From positions 248,001 to 312,000 of the forward strand of contig JAODTK010004732.1 of the NCBI GenBank assembly GCA_026419785.1: a DNA stretch of 64,000 bases, written 5' to 3'. Under the pieces are notes generated by a model that saw only the letters and a program-made list of their open reading frames with translations, was not told the origin of the DNA and ran no database searches. The translations under genes were made by a program, and so were the position numbers. The stretch is from Sclerodactyla briareus. Its lineage: Eukaryota > Echinodermata > Holothuroidea > Dendrochirotida > Sclerodactylidae. Shown here one piece after another: positions 48,310-59,115 of this stretch (the stretch's first letter is position 1; each line of letters begins with the position of its first letter).

Positions 48310-48620
48310 AGCTACTACTACCTACTGATACTAGTTCAAAGCTCGCCAGCTGACCTACTCACGCTACGTTAGCCCCCCTCTCTACTTGCATCCCCTATAT
48401 GATTCCTCTCTCCTTGATTTACGACTAGTCCATACCTACTACTAACATGACTGATACTAGTTCGACGATTTCTACATCGGAAAACAGTCTGTGTATTCAG
48501 TTGATGTACCCCACTACATTAGCCCCCTCCCTACTCACATCCCCTATATGATTCCTCTGCTAACAACCCTACTACCAACCCATACAATAGATCATACCTG
48601 CTGACATAACTGGTGCTAGT
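48310..48620 (+). repeat. Minisatellite, units about 126-150 bp
   Basis: Two full units and a partial third. actgatactagttc occurs at 48324 and 48450, with actggtgctag at 48609; catcccctatatgattcctc occurs at 48389 and 48538. Lies just downstream of the stop codon of the ABLIM-family gene, so it may fall in its 3' untranslated region. Confidence 0.7.
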
Positions 48621-48634
48621 GCCAAGAAGCTGTG

Positions 48635-48750
48635 TCAGAACAACAGGGCTCTTTTCTTCAAGTTGGTCTGTTTCCACCTTGGTAAATTCACAAACTGTTC
48701 AAGAGTCATCCCAAAGGCTCGGTAGAAGTCTTGGTCAGAGAGAGGTGCAA
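48635..48750 (-). CDS. ABLIM/dematin-like protein, terminal exon (headpiece, second half)
   Basis: Minus strand; acceptor cttgtttttcctccgcag ends at 48751. The frame reads [17 protein letters not shown], then [18 protein letters not shown] and a stop at 48635. This is the villin-type headpiece C-terminal subdomain: the FGMT turn, the LP-WKQ-LKK helix and the terminal LF that define actin-binding headpieces in villin, dematin and ABLIM. From the acceptor in phase 0 one would read L-H-L-S and then need to lose two bases of a CTCTCTCT run to enter this frame, suggesting an assembly indel. It pairs with 49885-49955. The protein would bind F-actin through this domain. Confidence 0.82.
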
Positions 48751-48939
48751 CTGCGGAGGAAAAACAAGAGCACCAATGGTGCTGTAGCTCAACCGAAAAT
48801 GTACCAAATATTTCATTAAAAGAGACCAATGATTATGTGCAGATGCAATTCTTTTGTAATTTCACACATTGGCTGATTACTGTCCTAACATGTGACAGAT
48901 GCACCACTCAAGGAACAAACAGTATTCATTCTGCTAAGC

Positions 48940-49735
48940 ACTTGACCTGACCCCAAAACAATAGGGATTTCCCAATTATATCCCAAATCTTACCCCCGAT
49001 TCACACCAAAAACAATAGGGTTCCTGTACTCCTCATAAGAACCTGCATACCGAGTTTCAACCCAATCGGACCAGGCATTCTGGACTTGTCGTATTAACAA
49101 GATTGTTCAGACTTTGACCTCTTTTGACCTCAGATGACCTTTGACCTGACCCCAAAACATAGGGATCATGTACTCATTATGGAGAATCCATACATCAAGT
49201 ATGAACTTGATCCATCCAAGTGGGTTGAGTTATCGTGTTAACGAGCTAAAATTGGACCAAATTATCAATTTTTCACAATCTCCCAATTTTCCCCCAAATC
49301 TGACCCCCATTACAAACCAAAACAATGGATTCCTGTAACTCCTCATGAGAAAGCTGCAGATGGAATTTAAACGATCAGACAATTGGCATCTGGACTTATC
49401 AGTTAACAAGATTTTCCAGACTTTGACCTCTTTTGACCTCAGATGACCTTTGACCTGACTCCAAAACAATAGGGATCATGTACTCATTATGGAGAATCCA
49501 TACATCAAGTATGAACTTGATCCATCCAAGTGGGTTGAGTTATCGTGTTAACGAGCTAAAATTGGACCAAATTATCAATTTTCAACAATTTCCGATTTTT
49601 ACCTCAAACTGACCCCGCATTCAGACGAAAAACAACAGGGTTCCTGTACTCCACATAAGTGAGCTGCATACCAAATTCAAACAGATTGGACTGGCATTTG
49701 GGACTTATCGTGTTGAAAATATTTTTCGTGGTGAG
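48940..49735 (+). repeat. Three tandem units of the TGACCT dispersed repeat
   Basis: Three units of about 309 bp. Units 1 and 2 are nearly identical over 49115-49290 and 49424-49598. Each carries caaaacaatagggtt-type, cctgtactcctcat, tcatccaatcggac-like and tatcgtgttaac blocks. The two best units each hold four TGACCT half-sites (49115, 49125, 49135, 49142; and 49424, 49434, 49444, 49451). Same family as 1-1110 in the other orientation. Lies in the intron between the two headpiece exons. Confidence 0.85.
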
Positions 49736-49884
49736 ACTATGACACCTGTCAATTCTGTCTGAAAATGGCACCGATACAATTTTCTGCCCTGATGCTAAGC
49801 AGATGCCACCACTGCTTCTTGCCAGATGCTATCAGAGGATATTGCCCCTTTAGAACAACTGAACAACCCCCCTCGCGTACGTAC

Positions 49885-49955
49885 CTCCAAGTTTGGGCGT
49901 GAGACATCTTTGGCAGCCTGTAGTTGGTTGTACCCAACAGCTCAAGGGGATAAAT
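49885..49955 (-). CDS. ABLIM/dematin-like protein, penultimate exon (headpiece, first half)
   Basis: Minus strand. Acceptor gcttcaacacag ends at 49956; donor ttggag then gtacgt starts at 49884. The frame reads IYPLELLGTTNYRLPK and, after one missing base in the AAG run, DVSRPNLE. This matches the headpiece N-terminal subdomain pattern (I/F)(Y/F)P-E-L-V ... LP-VD-R-LE that precedes the HLS of the next exon in ABLIM and dematin. The length is 71 nt where 72 would keep the frame, consistent with a one-base assembly deletion. Spacing to the terminal exon is about 1.1 kb, occupied by dispersed repeats. Confidence 0.75.
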
Positions 49956-50230
49956 CTGTGTTGAAGCAATTACGAAAAACAATTACAATGATAGAAGTTA
50001 TGAAAGACAACCACAAAGATGACGTTATGAGAAAGAAAATCACGATAATAAAATTTGAGAAACAATCTGATAGATGGTAAGTACAAGTGGGTTTAGAAAC
50101 CGCTATTCCTGCCTGTTTCGCTATCGGTGGTTGCCCTCTGTTATTGTATTTTGTTTGTTCCAGCTACCTGATCTCGGAGACAAAATGTCGCATAACCCCT
50201 GTTAAGCTAATTTCTAAGCAATGTACTTAC

Positions 50231-50605
50231 ACTTTTACCACTTACGTTAGCAGTTAACCCCCCTACTAGCTACTGGGATCTGGCATATTCTTTCAGCTAG
50301 ACACTGGACATTACTGTCATTCCGTTCATGCCGGCCTTCACGTATATGTCACAAAAAGGGGTCTGAAGTACTGGCAAAGTTTTTCAACTTTCAGGGATTG
50401 TTTTTTTACAACTTTTGTAGTTTGGTAGTAGGGTTTATTGGACTGTTTGAGCGAACTTTTAGGACAACGTTATCTGTTACGAGGGGTGTTATTTCTACTT
50501 TACTTTTCGTGAGTTTGTTGACTCGTACGTGTGTTAGCCAGATTACGCCAGATCCCAGGGGCTAGTAGTAGGTAGGTTAACTACAAATGTTAGTGGTAGA
50601 AGGTG
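50231..50605. mobile_element. Short inverted-repeat element (MITE-like)
   Basis: Left arm 50236-50293 and right arm 50536-50598 are inverted copies. The left has taccacttacg, agttaaccccc, ctactagctactgggatctg and gcat; the right, read on minus, has taccactaac, agttaacctacc and ccctgggatctggc. The interior is non-coding. No certain target duplication. Lies in an intron of the ABLIM-family gene. Confidence 0.65.
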
Positions 50606-51587
50606 ACTATCATTCGTGCAATAATTAGCTTATGCACATACTATTCTGTACATATGTGCCAGAACTACATTACGGCACGCTCCTACAGATCCCTCCTATT
50701 CTAGCTTATGATCCCAAATGATAGAATACCCAAATATGCTAAATACCCTACTCAATTAGTAACTATTGTGTCCGGAATTCAATCTAAAATGGATCCTTGC
50801 AAATTATGAGTGGAGAACTTAGTGGATTTTTTACACAAGATGTACAGCAAACCATCTAAATAGTAAGTAAACATGATAGGTAGGACGTGCCAGCCAAAGG
50901 GGTGGGGGAGCCTTATTGGAACATTAGCAAAACATTGAGAGGAAAGAAACCAGAAAAGATAGTGACAAGGTGAACCAACAAGAATGTGGCTGTACTAGCA
51001 AGGACCACTCTTGCTGGCAAAGCATTGTGCTGCGGAGTTAACCAATCAAACTAAGCATTATGACGACTGGAATAAAAATATAAAAAAAGCCAACTGGAAA
51101 CTTGATAGGAAACACTCTACATTAATATCTTTGAAAGGTCTTCAGAACCAAAATGTTAACATGTTATGTTTATAACAAAATGAAACTGTGCAGGATAATA
51201 GGATGCGTACACCCCAATGTCTGTGTTTGCAGCCGAGGGGAACCAATAGTTAAAGGGGCTGAAAACTGCAAGTACTAATAACACAGGCAACCTTTCCATT
51301 TTCATTTTTTCCCCTGACCCAGTGCGGGTTGAAGGGATCATGAAGGCCCATATACAAGACATTGGAATTTTTTTATTGACATCTAACGGTGCCTTAGATA
51401 TTGTTTAATCAAACACCCATATCGCCCTTCAGTACACCTCTTCAGACTAGGTCCCCATCTATTCTCTAAAGGTGACTTAAAAGTTAATGACATGAATGAA
51501 ATGATACATATCACGACTTCAGGAGACATCAGGAAAGATATTCATGATTGGTTCACTTCAATGAAACAACAGCATATCGGAACGTAC
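50606..51587. other. Intronic DNA, unassigned
   Basis: No exon or repeat recognised; short frames on both strands lack support. Confidence 0.4.
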
Positions 51588-51635
51588 CGTTGGAGAATCT
51601 GACGAACGTGACGGTGACGACGAATTTCGTTCCCT
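51588..51635 (-). CDS. ABLIM/dematin-like protein, small Ser-rich exon (candidate)
   Basis: 48-nt exon candidate on minus. Acceptor cacatgacccaccag ends at 51636; donor ccaacg then gtacgtt starts at 51587. In-frame peptide RERNSSSPSRSSDSPT. ABLIM proteins have a Ser-rich linker with RERSS and SR-DSP patterns between the anchor region and the headpiece, and this exon sits in that position and strand. The acceptor has a weak pyrimidine tract, so support is moderate. Confidence 0.45.
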
Positions 51636-52898
51636 CTGGTGGGTCATGTGGTTTAGTTGCATGGAGGGGGGAGAGGACATAATCAGTGTTAGTATCACAA
51701 TGCCAAAAAAACCCGCATGCGGTTATATCGATCGTGACATTTAGGCGGTGTACAAGTGGTCAAAAGGGGTAACCATGTGGCGTACTGGGAAGCAGTCGTT
51801 AAATACCACGAGTGGATGCAGCAGCGTAATCTGAGGGGAATATTCAGAGGTATCCAAAAGGATATGATAAGCAGTCTTGGGGTGGCCAACTTGTATTCTT
51901 CATTTACCGACTGAGTCTATATTTAAGAACTTTATGGCCGATGCTTCCCAAAAAAGAATAGCCAAATCAGTGTTATTCGTACGTCCCCTTGCTATGACTA
52001 TTTCATCGCTGTTCAGTGCCAAATACTTGTCGCAACTTTATTATTTTACTAGCCACATCTAATTGAACGATTGATACCTTCTATACTGTTTTACCACATA
52101 GCTGAGATGGCTAGTTATCATGGAAGAGAGCAGTCTCCATGATTCTCAAACTAGATATTCAGAACCGTTATGCAGTTCCTAAATGAAGAGATTCCAAAAT
52201 GATGTGCAGAGCTGCCAGAATGAGTTGATTATTGGCATGTCAGTGGTCCTGTTCGGGACACATGCATACGGGTGGCATAGCTGGGGGGGGGGGCAATATT
52301 TATTCTTTGTTCACCACAATATTTCCACTAGATCTAGGGGCATACAAGACTTTGGACAACAGGATAAGAAGGGTAGCCCATGAGATGGGGGTAGTACTGT
52401 GACACTCTCTCGGCCTTTCTGGCAATCAGGTGCCTGCATTAAGAGCCGAAGAGATGGATCAGCCTTGGAGAAAGAATTCTTCAGTGCACAAGTCTAGAAC
52501 AGCAGTTTGAGTTGCTCATTGGGTTAGTGTGTTTCTCTCATAACACCAAACTTCTGTCAGGCACCTACATTTTCTCCAAGTAACTGCTGGGCTGGGTCAT
52601 AACGAATGCGCACACACGACCACCTTCAAACCTTCATCGTCATGAATGGGTTAGTTGGGTAGGAATAAACTAAGTAACACGATGGTTAATCTACCATGCC
52701 AGACCTCATCCCACATCATCATGCATTAGTTTACTTGTGTCAAAGTGTTTGTTGTGGTAACCTTGATGTCTCCCTTGGGTACAATTAGGGGCAACCAAGC
52801 TGAAAACAAATATCTGCTGTCAATCGTACGTCCCAAGTAAAATTTATCTTGACAGGTCATCACCATTCAGAAATGTTTTTTGACATTTGATGTTTCAG
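51636..52898. other. Unassigned, probably intronic to the minus-strand gene
   Basis: A minus frame near 52040-51895 reads SDEIVIARGRTNNTDLAILF but is preceded by stops and lacks a good acceptor. A plus acceptor-like site near 52430 opens two competing short frames. Neither is called. Confidence 0.3.
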
Positions 52899-53083
52899 GT
52901 ACTGTCAATTGGGTGACCCCCCCTACGACGCCACCCGGACAGGCGAGTCATATCAAATGTGTGTCGTACAATCTCGTACTTGACGCACCCCTTCATACTT
53001 ACATACCTACTTACAATTTGTTGAGAAGGACACACCCCAGAGAGAGCTTTGTGACTGACATCCAGGATAATGTGAAGCACAAG
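52899..53083 (+). CDS. Possible plus-strand exon, unidentified
   Basis: Good acceptor (ttttttgacatttgatgtttcag) before 52899 and consensus donor (cacaag then gtgagt) after 53083. One frame is open throughout the 185 nt and ends in phase with the donor; it includes YNLLRRTHPRESFVTDIQDN. No family was recognised. It lies on the strand opposite the ABLIM-family gene, so it would belong to a nested or separate gene, or be a chance splice pair. The minus strand is also open across most of it. Confidence 0.28.
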
Positions 53084-54330
53084 GTGAGTCACTCAGGGTA
53101 GACATAACCCACATTGACGGTGGTGCGTCATAAAATGACACTGTATTAGGCCTGAGAAAGCTGAATTTTTTAAAATCTGAGAATTTGGCTGATGGGTATG
53201 GTCCTTATAACCTCTTGCTGTTTTCTCTATGTCAATCAGTCCATTGGTCTTCTGTTTTCAATTTGTTTGAGTTCTGCGCCTCGCAATTCTCCTGCAATGG
53301 TACCTATATTTCATCTTGTTACTAAAATTTGAATATTGAAACAAAGGATCACAACAATTTTAATCCATAGCTGACATTCATATTCCCAGTCAACTCTACC
53401 CTAACTGTCACACCACATTGCCAACACATTTCTTGATGACATCAGCACCTAAAGAGCCTGACCCCAATCAGCATTTGTTTTCTTCATATTTTTTTCTTCT
53501 TGCTGTCAAAATTTGTTAAAATCATGCGGATATGACATTTTCATAAGAGATGAACAACACATATTTTTGCAATTGAACTGTACAAGAAAAAACAGTTTTT
53601 CAAAACACTGCTCCAACTTTTGGCAGGGCAAAATGCCAGTTGAACTACTCACCCAGTCTATTCAGCAAAAGGTGATATCGTTTTTTTGTCCGTTACAATA
53701 CATTAGCTCTCCTGGCCAGGATGCTTTACTGCATGGATTCGGTTCTCATGGCCAATAATTCCATTCCAGTCATAAATCAACATGGACAATATGTTCATAG
53801 TTACTCGACTATTTTTTATTATGTCTTGAAACTTGGTTTCATGGCCATTGCTCGTCCCAAAACTTTTTTACATCAGGACGGCTCAATGTCAGTACTTCAA
53901 GTAGGATTGATGCACTATATCGTGCAGAGTTGGCCAGTCGGTCTCCGCGTGCAGAAGCGTCGAGATGCCCCACTTACTTGGGACCTTGCTATGTCTCTCT
54001 TGATCGCCAGTAAGCGCAATCTTGTGCGTTTAACCGTATGCTCTGGAGGTTCAGTGAACGCCCCTTGGACTCCGCATGACTGCGGAGTTGCGTGCTCTGT
54101 CTCTTGGCGAGCCCGGGGACATCTCGCCGCCGCTGGTCGTAGCCGTTAGAGAGTTACCCTTGCAATAAAGGCCTGAGGAGACCAAGATTACGGTATGTGA
54201 CTCACTTTTACAACCATAAAGGTTAATTTCTGTCCCCAATTAATATACCAAAATGGCCTTGTTTCAGTGACATTTTGCAAGCGAATATTGCAGGTTTGAA
54301 TTCCAGCAGTCATTGGATTTTTTTCCTAGG
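53084..54330. other. Unassigned; GC-rich patch at 53.93-54.15 kb
   Basis: The plus frame of 53721-54149 is open for 142 residues but unrecognised. In another plus frame the GC-rich patch reads MTAELRALSLGEPGDISPPL, which is protein-like, but no splice pair supports it. A minus micro-exon-like segment near 54210-54233 (acceptor ggacag, donor gtgagt) is also possible. None is called. Confidence 0.3.
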
Positions 54331-54643
54331 TGGCTGTACTTGCAGTTGCGATGGGCTAGGTCTTAGTCTTCACTTCATGGTTTCCGCTGTAATACAGTGG
54401 ATATGTGCATGGGTTTTCTGGGGGTTGTTTCCGTCCGGGATATTTGCTGTGCGTCTCGATAGTCAGATGTGAGCCGTCACGTTGGACTGAATCTTCCGCT
54501 CCTCCAGGTTCCGTGGAAGTGGTTGGATCCTGGGGTTCACTGATCGCCCTTCAGAGGGGACGTAGGATGGCGGTCCCGGGAGCAGGTTGGGAATGGTTAC
54601 TCCCCGTGCAAATATCATTTGAGCACTAGTCAAGAAGAGAAGG
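54331..54643 (+). repeat. Dispersed SINE-tail-like repeat, copy 2
   Basis: Counterpart of 3891-4187, same strand and block order. See copy 1 for shared anchors. Confidence 0.6.
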
Positions 54644-55462
54644 TGAGTTATCGCGCAATCTCATCCTCAATCAATACGGCCATGGTTCCCGTTGATGAGC
54701 CCTGCTTGACCTTCCTGAACCCCAAAATCAAAATTGAAGGTACTAAAATAGCAGATGTCATGATCACTGGTCACTAAATATTTTCAATACTTGTGGGATA
54801 TTTAAGATAACAGAAGTACCGCTACCGCATTGCCAGTTTTGCAAACTTTTACAGTTCACGGATCCGTGGAAATGTAAACATACATTTGTGAAGTGCCTTG
54901 GATCATACGGAAACTAACGTAGATAGGAAAAGCGTAATTCCGAAACTCATCTCGTTTTGTGTTATGCACATACATTAGTTTTAGGTCCAATGATCTCACA
55001 AGGGGAATCAAATAAATTCTGCTTTTGTATTTTCAAGTTTCTGTTTTTTTTTTTTTTTCTTGATAAGGAAAAGAGCAATTTTTTTTTTCTTCTCTAATCA
55101 TGAATGCTGCGTCTATCTAGTTCTTAAGAATTCTTTGATGCTTCAGGGTCACTGGCTTTGCATTGGGCAGGTCCTTTACTTTTTCCTATGATGTCATAAA
55201 GACGTTGCATAACAATAGGTCTGCCTTATTTCCACTTAATTATCTCATTGGCTGAACGTTCGTTTGCAAGTTGGATTATCTTGATATACTAATCGGAAAG
55301 AATCATTCTACAAAGTCATGTTCCACACTCCCACTGACGTTTAAGATCTTCCTGGTTTGTAAGATAATCATTGCATGTAATAATGACAGCAAGATTGTTT
55401 TCAACTCATGTGATATATACTGCTCGATTACCTAGCTGTCATAGAGCTCACTAAATTCTCGC
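54644..55462. other. Intronic DNA, unassigned
   Basis: T-rich tracts near 55033-55053 and 55079-55090. No exon recognised. Confidence 0.4.
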
Positions 55463-55610
55463 CTTTTCAGAAGCATAGATGGGCATACATATCCCTTCCA
55501 ATTCGCAGTAATTCTCCTTCAGAAGTATCCAGATAATTTGGTGAGATTGTGCCACCAGCTGACAGTTTAAGAACCCTGTATCCTTGCCTATCTACATATT
55601 CATGAATTGA
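55463..55610 (-). CDS. Possible exon on minus strand, unidentified
   Basis: Follows a very strong acceptor-like tract (cctctctctttctttcag, boundary at 55618). The minus frame reads EYVDRQGYRVLKLSAGGTIS and continues PNYLDTSEGELLRIGRDMYA to a stop near 55467. Codon content is protein-like. It lies only 33 bases downstream of the candidate exon at 55650-55722, too close for both to be spliced in one transcript, so it would be an alternative exon or a read-through with an indel. No family match. Confidence 0.3.
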
Positions 55611-55649
55611 ATTGAACTGAAAGAAAGAGAGAGGAAATTGAGAACAAAC

Positions 55650-55722
55650 CTTCATGATCGCTCATGTTGCCAGGGCTGTACCTAGCCGATGCTGGTAACG
55701 ATCCTGTTTTCTTGTATAATTC
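55650..55722 (-). CDS. ABLIM/dematin-like protein, linker exon (candidate)
   Basis: Minus strand; strong acceptor tcttcttatcattccag ends at 55723. The frame reads ELYKKTGSLPASARYSPGNM then SDHEG, to a weaker donor (gaag then gtttgt). The SLP-(G/A)-(S/Y)-(G/A)R pattern resembles the Ser/Pro linker between the anchor region and headpiece of ABLIM and dematin, and the order and strand fit. The donor is not consensus and the next segment is ambiguous. Confidence 0.45.
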
Positions 55723-56165
55723 CTGGAATGATAAGAAGACATATCAGAACAGAGTATCCCTACTAAGGTTATTACAACTACAAAATTTGAAGATAAAAAA
55801 AAAGAAAATCAGTAATACATTGCTTCCATGTGCTCAGTGTAGGTTTCAATTTACCCATGGGATAGTAGTATTCCCTGGGTCATTTCTGAAACCCTTCTCT
55901 GACCTATTAGCACAGCTGTCCAGGAATCAAATCAAACCTCAAAAGAGTGGGTGCCTCCACCGTTCTGGCAAAACGAGAGGAGCAGTTTGAAGGTGCCATG
56001 TACTGGGGGGGGGGGCATATATAATATTTGGAAGCATGACCAATATCCATTGATTTTTTCGACCTCATTCTTTCAAATAGCTGAAAAAAGGTGAGAGAAA
56101 TAATGAGATTCAATAACTATGATTCAGTCAATCTTTATGAAGGGAACAGGAGGAAATTAGATCAC

Positions 56166-56344
56166 CATGAGAGGTTGCCTGACTGCTGCCCTCTGGAACG
56201 TCTCTCATGATCAAGTGACAAGACATACCCAGGATTTGGTATGTCAGCCCCAAACAGCTGGAAATGTGCACCCAGTGCCAGTCTGACCGTGTGAGTGAAG
56301 GCCTTAGGAACATTTACAGTGACGGACAGATGCAGTAATGTGTT
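56166..56344 (-). CDS. Possible exon on minus strand, unidentified
   Basis: Acceptor-like atgttatctatatgcag ends at 56345; donor-like catg then gtgatc at 56165. One frame is open throughout and reads LHLSVTVNVPKAFTHTVRLA, then LGAHFQLFGADIPNPGYVLS, with a balanced codon pattern. I cannot assign it to any ABLIM exon or other family. It could be an alternative exon of the surrounding gene or chance. Confidence 0.25.
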
Positions 56345-59115
56345 CTGCATATAGATAACATTATCTGGAGAATGGATAATAAGGCTCGGTTGGCAGAGGT
56401 AGGACTCCGATCAGTCAATTTTGAGATTTTAAGTATCCTTAACAGGGACCGCTTGGATTGTTTTGGTGACCTCGGCCAGGCACACCTCATCCTACCACCC
56501 CATCATATTGAGACAAGTGGTTCTCGACGCTGTCTCACCGCTTCGTGAGGAGTGGTCGAATCTGTTGAGGTATTCAGTATGTATCAACCATCTGACCTCA
56601 GTGGTCAGAGGTCAAAGGAGTGCAAACAGATAGCTAGCAGAGGATGATGGCATAATCTAGAAGAAGCTTCATAGACGTGGCTATTCGTGCCACTCCTGCT
56701 CGCATATGATGAAGGGCACTGACGCGTGACCAGGTCTATCCAAGCCTCCCCCCCACCCCGTCTCCCAAAACTTGGTCAATATGCACCCTGGCCAGAATTT
56801 CTCTTCATCTGTAACTCTTTCATAAAGAGCACGATAGCACTATACAAGGAGCCAATCAGGAAACAGCTTAGTTAGATGTGTGTATCAGCTGAGAGGGAAC
56901 TCATCTCGGGCTCCAGGTCATCTACGAGGAGTGCACACTTACTGAAGGTGTATATCTAAGATGAAGGTGGTAAAGTGCTGCCTCTTGGATAAAGGTAATC
57001 TGTGGAGAGGGAGACAAGAAAAGGAAAGGAGGAGTTAGCTAAGGTTCCCATAGGATACTAGAGGATGCAGGTTGGAGGTGACCCCCAGTTTTAGAGACAG
57101 TATTTTTCAGAATTATTCTCCGGGCTGTATTATGATGCTGGGCAATCAATTCCCATGACTTTTTCCATCCGTGACCAAATAAAGGATTTCCATGACCTTC
57201 TTTATAACATCTTGCATAAAATTTTCAACTGAACATCCAAAGAAGAGCCAAGTCGACAAGATACAAACAGCCTTATCCAGGCCTGTAACTTTATTGATGA
57301 AATTCCAAGGTTTTTCCATGACCGCAGGAACCCTGTATAGAGTACACTTCTTAAAGGCCATATCGGGGGGGGGTGTCTCCATCATGTGGCATGAATTGGA
57401 TGGCGCCCTATGCTGGTAATTACCAAATTTGTACGGGTTAGGGCGCAGCACTGCCTGAGATTGGGAGGGGTGTTTCAGGCAGTCATGAGAACTTTGTGTG
57501 TGCGTCAGAGAAAATATTTCGTTACTATGGAAAACTTCTCAAAAGTTGGAGGAGGGGGTCACCACCCCCCTGTCCCTCTCCCCTTAGTGATTGAGCCCTT
57601 GAAGTTGTGACCTTGGTGATCACCAGGTAGAGCGGACAATGGTGAGGGGAGTTCCTCACCATGTCACCAGCAGAGAAAACCTGCATGGTAATTACTAAAG
57701 TCAGGCATTTGTATGAGAACACAACAAAGAATTATCCCACATTACATTGAGATTAATATTGTTTTTATATACCAAAGTGATTGTGACTATACCATATTCG
57801 ATATAGATTGACACAGAGACAATTTTTTCGTTCTGACGTGATTCAAATGCGCTGTTGCCTTTTGCCAGCTGCCATCAAACGAGTGCCTCTACAAATCTTT
57901 GACCCAGATACCCAGAGACCAAACCCTGTACTTGGTCTGCCCAACCGTGGTAGGTCAGTACCTCCCAACATTAGAAGGTAGAGTCCCGTTCCTACAGAAA
58001 CTGATCATGTCATGTGACAGAGTGCTCCCCCAGGGACTGTTATTTTTTTTCTTACCAGGTTCAGTGATTTTCCATATTTTATATAGTTTCTTCAGAGATG
58101 ACCATGATACACCCTATTAGTCTCCTCTTACCCTTTAGTCTATACAGTGTAACACCGTGGGACACCGTGGGTCTAACCCATCCACCCAGAGAGGCCATTA
58201 ACATTTCTTTACATTAAGATACCTTTCTCTAGAGCAAGGTAAAATTGAGATACCAGAGCTGTTACAGAGTACAAGCTGTTATCTTGTAATCAGAGTTATC
58301 CGATAAAATAAGTCATACATAATATGATATAGGTATATATACTCTTAAAAATAAATACTCTAATTGATCATGCTTCAACAAGATGAATATCGGTCGACAT
58401 GCAAGATTAAACCAAGTTATGTGCATAGCATAATTCTAACAAAAATTAAACTGGATATTAAAAAAAATGCTCTAATCAAGAAAGATGAATATATGGGTAA
58501 ATGCTCCTGTCAAAATGCTTCCTTGCTTACCAAATATATATCTCGTGTTCTCCAGTAATCATCAACAATTTTTGTCATGTGGGGGAGGAGGGGGGCTGAC
58601 CATTCATCTTGGCAGCGAATGATGGGAGGTCTTAATCATGAAGTTGAAGGGAATTTTTAGTTGTATGATTTCAACAATTTTTTTCCTTTCCGATTCTTAG
58701 TTTGTTTGTCGAGTTTTTAAAGAATATGTATGTTTTGCACTTTGTCAAGTGTCCACAATAGCAATAGCACTTTTATCAGCCGAAAAAATTCCCCCACGGG
58801 TCGGACTAAATCAAGGGGCTGAATCTCATTAGGAGACCGCGAGGGTCGATTTCGATAACAGAAGTGATTTTGTGGCACGAAAAATTGAAAGGTGTTGAAA
58901 CCATTTGAAATAGTTTTATGGCATACAGTCACCAACTTGTCTTGACACATTTTACAATGGAGCCATGTGTCACATTTCATGTCTCATTGTTGTATATTGG
59001 GTTAAATGAAGCTGCAGAAGTTCTACCATCTTTGTCTTACCAAAGTAACCTTCAAAACCTACCCCCCAACACAGCAAACCCCTCTCACAGACAAAACAAA
59101 TTCAGAGTGGAATGA
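56345..59115. other. Intronic DNA, unassigned
   Basis: About 2.8 kb with no exon recognised. A G run lies near 57364 and a short motif near 57415 (gctggtaattaccaaa) recurs near 57684 (catggtaattactaaa). Open frames on both strands lack support. Confidence 0.4.

Noticed and set aside
49826..50076. Plus-strand exon with acceptor cttcttgccag and perfect donor gtaagt, open for 84 codons
   Set aside because: The minus strand of the same place carries the headpiece exon (IYPLELLG, RLPK) with its own splice sites and a strong family match, so the plus splice pair is probably coincidental.
53721..54149. 142-codon plus frame
   Set aside because: No domain, no start context and no matching splice pair; the GC-rich end also reads in other frames.
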